The translations under genes and the position numbers were made by a program. The notes below the pieces were generated by a model. It saw only the letters and a list, made by a program, of their open reading frames with translations. It did no database searches and had not been told where the DNA came from. DNA of 64,000 nt, from the NCBI GenBank assembly GCA_963691655.1, contig OY829330.1, positions 20,709,389 through 20,773,388 of the forward strand, given 5' to 3'. Origin of the DNA: Toxonevra muliebris. Taxonomy: Eukaryota; Arthropoda; Insecta; Diptera; Pallopteridae. Below are positions 32,470 through 43,247 of this stretch, one piece after another (positions within the stretch are counted from its first letter, which is position 1; the number at the start of each line of letters is the position of its first letter).

Positions 32470-32990
32470 ACTGACCTACATGGATGGAATGAATTAAAAA
32501 ACTCGCAACCGGAAATTCCTGCAACTGTAATAAAGAAAATGAGTTCTACTGAAAGGATTTTTTTTATGTTTGACGAAGTTGTAATAAGGAGGAATTTGAG
32601 TTATAATATTTCAGTCGATGTTATAGATTCATTGGAATATTTAAGCTACAAACGAACTAATAAAGGTACCGGTCAAGTCTGCAAATGGGTATTCCTTTTT
32701 GATTATGTTGTTCCAGAAACTTCCATTAAGGGCCATATTTTAAAAAAAATTATACTTACTAAATAACACACAGATTGCCACAGAAATGCATTTAAGAATA
32801 CGAGTGATAACTTGTTATCAAGGCCCAAACAATTGAAAATATTTTGATCTCTTGGGTGCATTCGTGGAATAAATGAAAATATATCTACATAATATTTTAA
32901 CTAACTTTGTGAGTCCTGATGGTAAAATTCTGATTGACATCAAAAAAGAAATTTTTGAGTTAGAAACTGGAAATTTTGTCACATGATCAG
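32470..32990 (+). pseudogene. P-element superfamily transposase remnant
   Basis: Frame 32539-32766 reads FFMFDEVVIRRNLSYNISVDVID...CKWVFLFDYVVPETSIKGHILKKIIL. FDEV is the first catalytic Asp region of P/THAP9-type transposases, and the W..P..Y-F-V-P-E-T-S-I-K-G stretch follows it. Downstream, across a frame change, ITCYQGPNN...LLGAFVE matches the conserved T-C-D-Q-G-P-N-N-R region, with the Asp replaced by Tyr. The THAP domain and C-terminus are absent. Confidence 0.7.
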
Positions 32991-33093
32991 CCACCAAGTT
33001 TGAACGTTAAACAACAATAGAATGGTCTGAGAGCATATAACTGTAAAAAGATTTGTTTCAAATCAAAACTTTTTTTTGTAAGCTCAATATAAT

Positions 33094-33641
33094 CAGTGCA
33101 TCTGCACTTTGATATTTCGTCAGTACTTACGAATGCACACGATAATTTTACGAAGATTTTTCTCGCTTTTTTTCCTTCGCGCAAAACCGCAATCAATCGA
33201 ACAACAACAAAGAAAACAAATAAATAAAGCATTATTAAATTGTTTGTTATTACTCTTACAGATACTAATTGCTCATCTATGATATGTACTTCGACGTAGA
33301 ATAATTACTATGTCCACATGACCGCTTATTTTTTTCTTCTTCTTCCTACAAATTCCGTAAGATCTACTCTACAGTTGTCACGAATGCATATTTTGTATAA
33401 CATTACCATCCAAACACATATTTGCCGCTGTTTGTACAAAAAAAACAGAAAATATTTATTTTCAAAAACACAAAACTTCTTTGCTTATGCTTTGACAAAT
33501 ATGTTTGTGTATAGGTACAATTGCACTTCGTTTGTATTTTGTGCTTTAATATTTCGTCAGCATATACGAGTACACAAGACAATTTCACGTTATTTCAAAA
33601 AATTTCTTTGCCTATGCTTTGACAAATTTGAAATTTGTGTA
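33094..33641. repeat. Degenerate direct repeats
   Basis: GCACTTTGATATTTCGTCAGTAC near 33106 is matched by GTGCTTTAATATTTCGTCAGCAT near 33541. TTCTTTGCTTATGCTTTGACAAAT near 33478 is matched by TTCTTTGCCTATGCTTTGACAAAT near 33604. The units lie in the same orientation, the second pair about 126 bp apart. No coding capacity is visible. Confidence 0.65.
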
Positions 33642-33704
33642 GTTGATATTTTGCAAAGCAACAACAAACAAAAAACTTACTATATAAACGTAATCTATAC
33701 CCTT

Positions 33705-33880
33705 TGTGGACAACCACACACGTGGTTGCCTGTACACATCTTTCGATGTTGTAGCACATTTGGAGCAGCACATTTGTAACGCGATTGTGCGGTTGGTTTT
33801 CTCCTCCCAGCATATGCATATGCTGGGACAGGCTTCTGTATTGTGCAATCATAATTTGTTGCCAAATTTGGCTCGTCACA
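33705..33880. repeat. Repeat X, copy 2
   Basis: It shares the ordered blocks listed for 22339-22583 and ends with the same GCCAAATTTGGCTCGTCACA. It contains a perfect 22-bp palindrome at 33806-33827 centred on ATGCAT; the corresponding part of copy 1 is a diverged half. Left boundary uncertain. Confidence 0.6.
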
Positions 33881-34299
33881 CCAAAGAGTATAGAATACAA
33901 AGAGGTCGCAATTCGCCCTTAAGGTTTTTGGAACGTAAAAATCTAGAAACCATTTATGAGGTGCCATACCGATGAAGCGAACGCAACGGTTGGCAACTGG
34001 TCCATCGGACAAAAAGGTATGAATGGATGGGTTGGCGGTGTTTGATAGAACAATTATTTTACATTTCTTTTGGCAAATAACATTCAACATTTGCAGTATT
34101 TTATATATTCTTTATATACAAATATGCAAACGTTTTGCTTTGATTTTATGTATTTTGATTGATCTCTTTTTTGTTCTGCACATGCATGTAGATACTTTTG
34201 AATATTCTTTTCTGCTTTGATTTTATGAAATTCAATAAATTCATAAACAATGAACAAATGAAAACTGAAGAAAAAATTATTATCCTCTTTGCGTATTAT
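33881..34299. other. Non-coding spacer
   Basis: AT-rich sequence with no recognised protein, RNA or repeat beyond short chance similarities. Confidence 0.5.
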
Positions 34300-34427
34300 T
34301 ACATATTATCATATGAGGTGCATGTTAAATTTTCTCAAAATGTTAATTTCAAAATCGCTGTAATGACTTATTCGAGGAAACAACAAGAACACACAACTCT
34401 TCTTCTTATTTTAACATGAGGTGCAAT
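34300..34427. repeat. 337-bp-family repeat, copy a (left part)
   Basis: Sequence around CACACAACTCTTCTTCTTATTTTAACATGAGGTGCAAT corresponds to 40180-40260 and 40518-40595. A hAT element interrupts it at GGTGCAAT. The right part resumes at 35263. Confidence 0.75.
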
Positions 34428-35262
34428 CAGGGCTGCCAACACTTTTTTTCTCATTCCCCCATTTTCGATTTTTTCTCCCCCATTTTATGTTTTTTTTTAA
34501 ACAAATTTTTTTTTCTTTAAATAATTGTTTAACAAATAAAGTTGACACCATAATAGTAGTTTACAGCCTATTTAAAAAAGCACTTTTGTTTATACATATT
34601 AATTTGGGAAAAAACTTGTTCTGCACTAGATGTAGAATGAGGTAAAGAAAAACTGTGCCTCACAAGTTTTGTTAACAAAGGGTAAAGTGACTTATCTTCC
34701 GTTTTCCATATTTGAAATTTCAGACCAATACTCAATAATTCTGTATACATTTATCTCTATAGATTTTAGTGACCCATATTTGTTATCGATAGTAATAATT
34801 TCCGATTCGGATATAACATAAAGAAAAAGACGTACCAAAAGAACAATAGCATTGTCAGTACGTGAAATTGACGCACCAAAACGCTAGGACACGTAAAGTT
34901 AATTTTGGATCGCAGAACTAAGTTTTTAAAGATTAAGTCGAAATAAAGAAATATGTTATTTTTAATTCTTTCAAGCAATTTTTTGATTATATTTTGAGGA
35001 AAAGACATCGAAATCTCTTTTGAAATAACTTTATTTAATGTTTATTTGTCAAAATTTAAATCTAACAATGATGATACAATTCATTTATTTTTAATTTGTG
35101 GCACTAATTAATCTAATTTATGTATTTTCCGTAATTTTTTCGAATTAAATTCAACCCAAAACATTGTTTTAAAATTCCCCCAAATATGTGTCATTCCCCC
35201 ATTACCCCAGAGTTTCGCTATTCCCCCGAAATGGGGGAATTTCCCACGAGTTGGCAAGCCTT
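34428..35262. mobile_element. hAT DNA transposon relic
   Basis: It starts CAGGGCTGCCAAC and ends GTTGGCAAGCCTT, imperfect inverted ends. An exact 8-bp duplication GGTGCAAT flanks it (34420-34427 and 35263-35270). Subterminal zones repeat ATTCCCCCAT and CTCCCCCAT. A minus-strand hAT dimerisation-domain remnant lies inside, so this is an internally deleted copy of a once coding hAT element. Confidence 0.9.
34568..35008 (-). pseudogene. hAT transposase C-terminal (dimerisation) remnant
   Basis: Frame 34568-34750 reads YPLLTKLVRHSFSLPHSTSSAEQVFSQINMYKQK. This matches the hATC pattern (L-P-x-L-x-x-L-x-x-x-x-L-S-x-P-x-S-S-A-x-x-E-R-x-F-S). Frame 34766-35008 on the same strand precedes it and may hold part of the preceding helical region. 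No DDE catalytic residues are visible. Confidence 0.82.
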
Positions 35263-35490
35263 GGTGCAATGTTAATTCTTTTGTACAAGTTAAATTTCAT
35301 ATATCGCTGCTACAATAACATGTCAACAAGAAATTTTTGTATTTATTTCGTATGTTTTATTATTTTTATTATTATTAGTTACTTTTGAATAAATAAATAA
35401 ATATTATTATTAACTACAAATGTAGTTATTTAAGGAAAAATTTAAATACTTTACTTCCAAAGTACATGCATTTATTTTATTGATTTGAGT
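35263..35490. repeat. 337-bp-family repeat, copy a (right part)
   Basis: GTTAATTCTTTTGTACAAGTTAAATTTCAT to ACTTTACTTCCAAAGTACATGCATTTATT follows 40245-40395 closely, apart from a short AAATA expansion near 35385-35410. Confidence 0.8.
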
Positions 35491-35890
35491 ATAACCATGG
35501 CAAGAGAATAAACGTCGTTCTGATCAACGCGCAAATATTATTATATTTTAATTGTGATAAAATAATGTAAAATATTTTCTAAAACAAATTTCTGGAGATA
35601 TGGATTAAATAAGAAAGCTGATCTAAATAAATTTTTTGCGAGTTTTTGGATATACGACAGTGATTTCATTCTTTTTTTTTTTGGCATAAAAATCATAACC
35701 TCAAATTGACTAACCGTGTGTATAACCTGTTATAAAAAAACAAAAAAAACAAAAAAAAAATAAAAAAAAAACTATACAGTTATTCCAGTTTTTGCGTTAA
35801 GTTAAAATATAAATGAAAGCCCACAGTAACCAAGCACAATAAGACAATTAAATTTAGTGGTTTATATTCAATTATTCCATCGGAAGTACA
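35491..35890. other. Spacer and 5' end of LINE G
   Basis: AT-rich. It includes an A-rich run with interspersed C (35735-35770) and the probable 5' untranslated part of the LINE whose ORF1 starts at 35891. The exact LINE 5' end could not be fixed. Confidence 0.45.
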
Positions 35891-36157
35891 ATGTCTCAAA
35901 AATGCAATCATTGTAACGCCAACTGTACAAGAACATCTGGTTATGTTTCGTGTGGTATTTGTGGGCAGGTATTTCATCCAAACTGTGCCGTTGAGTTGAC
36001 ACCTAACATCACACCGGCAATGATTGACTCAATTCGTAAAAGTAATGGAAGTTTAACGTACAGATGTTGTGCCTGCATTGGATTACCCCCGTTGCGAAAT
36101 TCAGCAGACTTAGAGACAGTTATGTCAAAGCTAACGGGTCTTGAGCTACAAATGTAA
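35891..36157 (+). pseudogene. LINE G ORF1, zinc-finger part
   Basis: MSQKCNHCNANCTRTSGYVSCGICGQVFHPNCAV with later CCAC is a PHD-like finger. The frame stops after LTGLELQM at 36157. Coiled-coil-like sequence continues in another frame (TNNIMKTKNRR, NNLDVEINSLRKQLNRT), so ORF1 is split by frameshift. Confidence 0.85.
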
Positions 36158-36268
36158 GACTTATCTCTACTGAAGTGAACATGCAAATTACAAATATTAA
36201 AACTGATCTAACAAACAACATTATGAAAACTAAAAACAGAAGAAAACACTAATAAAAAATTTAATAAC

Positions 36269-36796
36269 TTGGATGTGGAAATAAATAGTCTCCGTAAGCA
36301 GTTAAATCGTACCGATATTGTCATAAGTGGACTCAATGATAAAATGTTAACACATAGTCTTAATGAAACAGTCATAAAAATGGCAAAAATACTGAATGTT
36401 GATATAAATGGCTGCGACATACACCTCTGTATGTGGATTCACAATGAAAAAGATGTCCTTGTTAAGTTTAATGGCGTTCAAAAAAGAGACCTCATCATGA
36501 AAAACTACCGGTCAAAATATGATCTTAAACTAAATCAACTTGTAGATTCTGATATTAATTCTCGTGTTTACTCCAACGACCATTTGACTCCAATGCTCCA
36601 TAAAATGCAGTTCATTTGCCGCAAACTACATAAGGCTAATATAATTCAACGCTTCCGACTTGTTAATAATGATTTTCCCAAGGCCAGAATCACATGGTGT
36701 GACGGTAATGAGGAAACCGTGGATATGTCTAAAATTGAAACTCTTTTTAATCTGGAAAAAACAGCATCCAGTATTGATAGTGGCTTAACTAAATAG
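36269..36796 (+). pseudogene. LINE G ORF1, FP-like domain
   Basis: 175 codons: VEINSLRKQLNRTDIVISGL, TVIKMAKILNVDINGCDI, DVLVKFNGVQKRDLIMKNYRSK and VYSNDHLTPMLHKMQFICRKL. This resembles the FP-type ORF1 core (V-I-x-G-L, V-x-F, K-R-D, N-E-x-L-T) common in insect LINEs. One change is that the usual hydrophobic-R near HLCMWIH is not seen. Confidence 0.8.
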
Positions 36797-37294
36797 TTAC
36801 AAAATGGAAACATATCGTCGTAAATTATATATAACTTGCTAATCACTTACTATTCATTTTAAAGTTGCTTTCTTTTTTATACACTTGTTATTTTTTCATA
36901 TTTTTGCTATTAGTTTTCATGAAGGCATTATATATGCACACACTTACAGGGGTATCTGAACGGTGTGGAGTGATTGTTTTCTGGATATATCGCTTTAATA
37001 ATTCAACAAACATTTTCGAACTGATTCCAGATATCGACACGGTAAAGATACCTCTGTTATTGTGTGCATTTACCTTATTTGCTATAGATACATTTTTATC
37101 ACAATTTAATTTAGTAACTCTTATTTTTTTTTTCTTTTTTGCGCATTGGTTTTAGCGTAAATTTTTTAGTATTGTAATTTTTATTATTTTTTGTTTTGAA
37201 TTGAATTGAAATTGTAATTAAAATAGTTTTAAGATGTTTAGTGATTACTTTTTATATGGATTCTTAGCACGAATATGGGGAAAAAATTTGTACC
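36797..37294 (+). other. LINE G inter-ORF region
   Basis: T-rich with no recognised domain. It is probably inter-ORF sequence of the LINE, possibly enlarged by an unrecognised insertion, since ORF1 and ORF2 are usually closer. Confidence 0.45.
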
Positions 37295-38089
37295 ATGATT
37301 GTAAATGACAACGTTGGCCCAATAGCCAGTGGCAGCTCCGTCTTTTATTCCATTTTGAATTCAAATTGCTTTAACATTGCGCATTTTAATGCACAAAGTA
37401 TCTTGCCTAAGCATAACAGTTCGAAATTTGACGAAATTAAATCGGTTTTGAATGGCGGAATTTTTGATATTGTAGGCGTCAGCGAGACTTGGTTAAAGAG
37501 CTTCGTACAGTCATGCCATCTCAGTACAGTCATGCCATTTTTATGGGTGATTTTAATACGAATTTATTGGGAGGAAATATTAACATATCAAATTTTTGCA
37601 CTAACTACGAGATGTCTGTTGTGCATAATAGCTTACCGACGCATTACGAAACTTGTCATCACACAACATCTCTTATTGACTATTTCTTTGTGTCAAATAT
37701 AGACCTTGTTTATGAGTAAAGGGCAATTTCAAGTTCCAGCACTCAACTCTAAGCATGCACTTATATATATTGCATACAATTTGTCTGTTAGTCATTCAGA
37801 TAGTACTTTCAATTATAGGGATTATGAACATATAAATATTAACCAATGTTTATCGGAACTTGAGTTAGCTGATTTTACACCTCTATATTTAACTTCTGAC
37901 CCAAATGTTCAAGTTAGTACCATAAATGATATTATTCTCAAATCTTTCCAGAAACATGTTCCCTTAAGAACAGTTAAAGCAAAAGACAAAAGCAGTTGGA
38001 TGAACTCTAAGTGTATAGAATTGGCACGTGCAAAACGAGATCTCGCTGTACGAGCGTACCTGGAAGAGAAGAATTGTGATCGTTGGTGA
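37295..38089 (+). pseudogene. LINE G ORF2, endonuclease part
   Basis: FNIAHFNAQSILPKHN and DIVGVSETWLKS give the N and E sites, then AIFMGDFNTNLLGG gives D. SLIDYFFVSN and NSKHALIYIAYNL near the end give the final D and H. About 100 residues between TWLKS and AIFMGDF are deleted near 37500, and a stop with a frame change follows near 37710. The endonuclease is therefore inactive. Confidence 0.88.
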
Positions 38090-38185
38090 ACCTTTTGTAT
38101 ATATAGAAACAAACTAAAATTTATTATTCGTAAACAAAGAAAGAAGGCATGCATTTCCTTCTTCTCTGACTGCTCTCAAAATTAA

Positions 38186-39787
38186 ATGTGGAAAAAACTT
38201 AAGAATATAGGTGTACTCAATGAAAAGATAGATGACTCAATTATAAATTTAGAAAAATTTAATAGAAACTCGGTTCTGCCGCTACCTTTTCAAATTCCAA
38301 GCATATCATCTCTCTTCCATGCTCGTAATGATAATGGTGATTTCAGTTTTATAGCTATTGATGAGCAGGATCTCTTAAGTTCGTTCATGCATATTAAGTC
38401 TAGCGCAGTTGGCAGCGATGGCATTTCATTGAAATTTCTCAAAATAATTTACCCAGTTATTGCTCGTCATGTATTACACATTTTTAACACTGTTTTAATG
38501 ACCTCAGTTTTCCCTCTAGTGTGGAAAATCGCTAGAATTGTTCCTATACCGAAAGTTAAAAATCCACAAACAGTGTTAGATTACCGTCCTATTAGCGTTC
38601 TACCAGTTTTTTCTAAAATTTTAGAAGTGGTAATAAACAGACAAATTGTGGCACATTTAGATTCGAAAAAATTAATATCCACATTTCAGTCAGGTTTCAG
38701 AAAAGGTTACAATACAACTTCCTTAATGCTGGATATTGTTGATAAACTGAGGTCTAATTTGGATAAAAAACTCGTTTCGGTTCTTATATTTTTAGACTTT
38801 CGTAAGGCTTTCGACTCCATAATACATGAGATTCGTATCAACAAACTTTTAAGTCAATATAAGTTTTCCACATCAGCCTCTAAATTAGTGTATTCATTTC
38901 TTTATAAACGCCAACAATTTGCCCAAATGCACAACTCATTTTCGTCAATGTTAGAACTGTGCAGAGGAGTACCGCAAGGTTCTATTCTCGGCCCTCTTCT
39001 TTTTATGATGTATGTCAATGACATCTTTCAATGTTTTTCTACCCTTGATTCCTACGTATATGCAGATGATGTGCAGTTAGTGGGCGTCAGTGAGCATAAT
39101 AATTTCGCACAATTTGTGTCTTCCTTAAACAGAGAGTTGCAAAATGTAGTCGAATGGTCTGTTAACAATCACATTGATTTAAATCCGTCTAAAACTAAGG
39201 CAATGATTTTTACTCACAAATCATTAAACCCTTTTAGAATTATTATTTCACATCACGAAGTAGTAATTGTTACTCACTATAAAACTCTTGGTTTCCATCT
39301 AGACAACAAATTAACTTTTAGATATCATGTTAATATGATAATTTCTAAACTTTCTTATACTTTGAGAAGACTCAACAATCTAAATTATTATTTGCCACTC
39401 TCTGTTAGAATTAAAATAGGACATGCTCTTTTCATGCCAATTTTCTTGTATGGATTAGAACTTTATACTGGAACTTCGCAACAAATTCTTACCAAGCTTA
39501 GGCGGAGTTTCAACTGAGTAATGCGATTTATATATAGCCTAAGCATTAGTGATCATGTTTCTTCTTATGTGTTAGAATTCTTAGGAAACTCTTTCGATAG
39601 TTTCATCAATTTGAGACTACTTATGTATTTTTACAAAACAATTAAGTTTAATACTCCGATATATTTAGCTGAAAATTTTAAGTTTGTACACTCTAGGCAA
39701 ACTCACTCACTACTATGTCCGCCTTATGCAACCGTTATTATGCAACGATCTTTTAGTGTACGGATAACAGACTTTGGAATACATTGA
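38186..39787 (+). pseudogene. LINE G ORF2, reverse transcriptase
   Basis: The 443-codon frame has SSAVGSDGISLKFLK, RIVPIPKVKNPQTVLDYRPISVLPVFSKILE, QSGFRKGYNTTSLML, FLDFRKAFDSI (motif A), GVPQGSILGPLLFMMYVNDI and SYVYADDVQLVG (intact YADD). A TGA at 39515-39517 interrupts it; the C-terminal part continues in the next frame to 39787 (HVSSYVLEFLG, NLRLLMYFYKTI). A frame break near 38090-38185 separates it from endonuclease. Confidence 0.92.
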
Positions 39788-40104
39788 TACCTTATGACGA
39801 GCGTAAGTTTTCAAACTCCATTAATAAATTTAAAAACATTATTAACAACTATATTTAATCTCCAATTCAAATTTGTTTTTTAACCATTTGCAGGACTGCT
39901 GGCCATCGAAATGTTGTTTTTTACACTGTACTTTTCATATTCGTGCTGGGAGGGATTTATTAACAGTGGTCCATTGATTTAAAATTGTTTTTTTTTTCTT
40001 TTCTTTATTCTCTAATGCCATATTAATGTATATTTACATATCTTTACAACCGTTTTGGCCAATGAAGGCTTGTAGGTTGATAATAATAAATAAATAAATA
40101 AATA

Positions 40105-40660
40105 ATGTGTTGTTGCTTTACATATTATTATTTATTAAATATAAATATCTTCGTCAACTATCGGAAAAACAACAAAGCCACACAACTCTTCTTCTTATTC
40201 GTTACTTCGGTTTTCTGCTACAATCAGATTTTAACATGAGATGCGGTGTTAATTCTTTTGTGCAAGTTAAATTTCATAAATGTTTGTATTTATTTCTTAT
40301 CCTTTATTATTTTTATTATTATTAACTACAAATGTAGTTATTTAAGAAACAATTTAAATACTTTACTTCCGAAGTACATGCATTTATTGTATTGAACATT
40401 GATAAATTAAATAAAAATATATAATATGAAAATCTACACTTCATATGAGGTGCATTCATTTTTAAATTCCTTTAATGGCTAAACTTCGTTAACTATTGGG
40501 AAAATAAAAAAAACATACACGACTCTTCTTCTTATTCTTTGCTTCGGTTTTGTGTTACAATCTGATTTTAACATGAGCTGCTATGTTAATTCTTTTGTAC
40601 ATGTTAAATTTCATATATCGCTGCTACGATACATGAAAACAATTTTTGTATTTATTTAAT
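40105..40660. repeat. 337-bp tandem repeat, copies b and c
   Basis: Two head-to-tail diverged copies. ACTCTTCTTCTTATTC at 40185 is matched by ACTCTTCTTCTTATTC at 40522, an offset of 337. TTTTAACATGAG...GTTAATTCTTTTGTAC and GTTAAATTTCAT recur in both. A third copy lies at 34300-35490 on the other side of LINE G. No coding capacity. Confidence 0.82.
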
Positions 40661-40690
40661 ATATGCACATATAAATTCTACAAACATACC

Positions 40691-40764
40691 GTCGCCTGAG
40701 AATTAATTTGGCGTATAAGCGTAGGAATACTTATACACATACGCCAAATCAATTCTCAGGCGAC
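40691..40764. repeat. 26-bp inverted repeat (hairpin)
   Basis: Arm GTCGCCTGAGAATTAATTTG plus GCGTAT (40691-40716) is complemented by 40739-40764 with a single mismatch, separated by 22 bases. The spacer itself holds GTATAAG and CTTATAC, so the fold can extend further. GC content of the arm tips differs from the surroundings. Confidence 0.9.
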
Positions 40765-42279
40765 AATACATTTGCACATGCGACAGAATATATTTTTACT
40801 TTACTTCATTATTTTATTTCTTTTGCAAAAATCATAGCATTTATAATTGATATTGGTAGATAAGTATATTATTTTGAGATCCTACAACTTTGGCATCTGA
40901 AGCAAGGTTGTGTATTACAAAAATATAAACATTTTTTCTCTCCACACCAACCCTCCACCTGCTCTCTGTACCTCTGTTTTAGAGGATTTTTGGCAAAAAA
41001 TTATTTAAAATTGTTCATACAGGCTGAACGGCTTGGAATACTGACATACTTACTTCGACAAGAACATTCCTCATAAAAAAGTAAAAAGGATGTCTCAACA
41101 CCAAAATTGGTTTTGGGGACATATATTCCGAAAATCTCCCAAAATGTAGGACTTCAAATTAAAATCCCATCACAGCACACACAATCCGATATTTACATTT
41201 TTCATTTTTATTCAATTTATGCGTTTTTGGATTGTCGCGAGACGATGGAATGGTAGTGGGAACAATTAGTGCAGGGAGCACTAATCAAACTCAATGAGGG
41301 GCTCCTCCACAGGGTCCTCAACAGCAGTCATGATAGCCTGCAATGACAACAACAATAACAATATATGCAGTCGTTGGGATTGGCATTGATATACCCCAAT
41401 GTCATTGCACCTTTATATTGGTGCAATATATGCATATATTGTTGTTATATTTAAAATCTATGTTATCAGCAGTGTTGCCAGAAACTTCACTTCAAAAATC
41501 GTCAAAATTGTATGAAAAAATCGTAATTTTCACAGAAAAATCGTCATGAGAGAAAAACTCAAATTTGTTTATTTTAAATATGTTTGCATCAGGGACCGAA
41601 AATAACTGTTATTTTCCATTTTCACCTCAAAAAGTCACGCCGTAGGGGATCTTCAAGTGTACGGTTGTGATCCTCACCGACTAAATTTCACTAATATCGT
41701 ATGACTTTTATCGTAATAGGCAAATTAAAACGGTACATTATTGACTTTTATGATTTTTGGCAAAAAATAATAGTAATATTTGACTTTTATTTTGTTGGGC
41801 AAAAAAAAATGGTCAAACCTATTTGCAAGCGAACCGCTTCAGCAATTAAAAATAAAATTATGTCATTCGATTCAGCTCATCCGCCTCGTCATTATAGGTA
41901 GAAAAATTTTTAATTTTGAAATTCCGAAACAACTGCTGCGATGACAAAACAATTGAGTAGGTATAAAGATAGATATGCTATGGGATATAAAATAGTAAAG
42001 TAAATTAAAAAAGTTGTCATACCATTAGAAAGGCCTCTTCTTTTACTTTTCAAAAATGTATTGAACTTTGTATGGCCGATGTCTATGGCCAATTTTGTAC
42101 TCCAGTTCGCACCCATATACTATGTACATATGAGCAAGATTTGCCTTAACTGCATTTAATAAAAATAAGAAACAATGTATTTTCTTTGAAGTAAATAAGG
42201 GATTTTATAATAAATAAGTTTGATTTTTAATGTTTAACATTTTTGCTATTTACATAGATAAAAAAAGTGTTGCCTTTCT
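40765..42279. other. Non-coding region
   Basis: No gene or RNA recognised. At 41470 CAGTGTTGCCAGAAAC looks like a hAT-type end, but no partner end or duplication was found. ORFs up to 68 codons are not conserved-looking. Confidence 0.5.
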
Positions 42280-42473
42280 AAGGTTAATGTACAAAGCAAA
42301 ATTTTATAATGCCGTGGTTTGCTATCATTATCACTTTTGTTGTACATTTATTGAAACCTAGATTCTTTATTATTATAAGGTTAATGTACAAAGCAAAATT
42401 TTATAATGCCGTGGTTTGCTATCATTATCACTTTTGTTGTACATTTATTGAAACCTAGATTCTTTATTATTAT
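42280..42473. repeat. Perfect 97-bp tandem duplication
   Basis: The unit beginning AAGGTTAATGTACAAAGC (42280-42376) is repeated without a visible mismatch at 42377-42473. The identity implies a very recent duplication in otherwise old DNA, or an assembly artefact. Confidence 0.95.
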
Positions 42474-43247
42474 CATTTTGTATTGTTTTTATATTTTAAA
42501 AAATATTTAATTTTAATCCAATCTATCTAACCGAATTCAAAACCTATCAAACGCTTGTGTTTACTACGGCGACTTCTCTGCTTGCATGGTATAGTCGATC
42601 TTCACACGATTAACACCAACAAATAATTCTGCTATGAATAAATGTACACAAACAATCTCCGCTTGTATTTTAATTTCTCCCACTCTTCTTCTCTTCTCTA
42701 TGTTGGTTAGAGTAGCACAGTCATGCCGCGCAGTAGTGTGAGCGAGAGAGGAACTGGACGTTACAGTTATCTTACATGTTACGATACAGTTATTCTTACA
42801 TTTTACACATTTAAAATTTTGCCCATACCGTGAGCTAAAATATTTACACATCAAAAATAATTTTTTGAGACTCGAACACAAGTTTACATCCTTAATATTT
42901 GATTAAGGGATTGTGTTCATTAAATAAAAAATTCCTGGTTAGTATAGAAGAATAATAATTATTTTTATATATGTCCTATTTAGTCAACTCCATCAAAATT
43001 TTAATTGAAATAACACAAGTTATATTAGTGTTAAAATTCTCAAAATTACATTTGTGTTACATTTACAATATTAATTAAACATTTTTTATAAACCCACAAA
43101 TAGTAAAATATTCGCTTTTTAATATTTAACAAAACAAAAATCATAAAAACTTAAACACTTACGATTTATTAAATATGCAAAAAGTAAAAATTGTTTACAA
43201 TAAAAAGAAAAGTATCTCAAAGAATCAAAACATTTTATTCCAATATC
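42474..43247. other. Non-coding AT-rich region
   Basis: No recognised gene. A 105-codon minus frame at 42564-42881 has no recognisable motif and is not called. Confidence 0.5.

Larger units (their letters stand above)
35700..40104 (+). mobile_element. LINE G (CR1/Jockey superfamily), nearly complete
   Basis: ORF1 with a PHD-like finger and an FP-like domain, ORF2 with endonuclease and RT, and a 3' AATA repeat tail (40083-40104). RT is largely open with intact YADD, the best preserved LINE polymerase in the window. ORF1 and endonuclease are broken. The family differs from the LINEs at 13262 and 16321. Confidence 0.9.

Noticed and set aside
33318..33779. 153-codon plus-strand frame
   Set aside because: It lies over degenerate direct repeats and the start of repeat X; no protein similarity seen.
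41470..41486. hAT end CAGTGTTGCCAG
   Set aside because: No partner end or 8-bp duplication could be found within the region.
42564..42881. 105-codon minus-strand frame with several cysteines
   Set aside because: No recognisable motif, no context, AT-rich flanks; likely chance.
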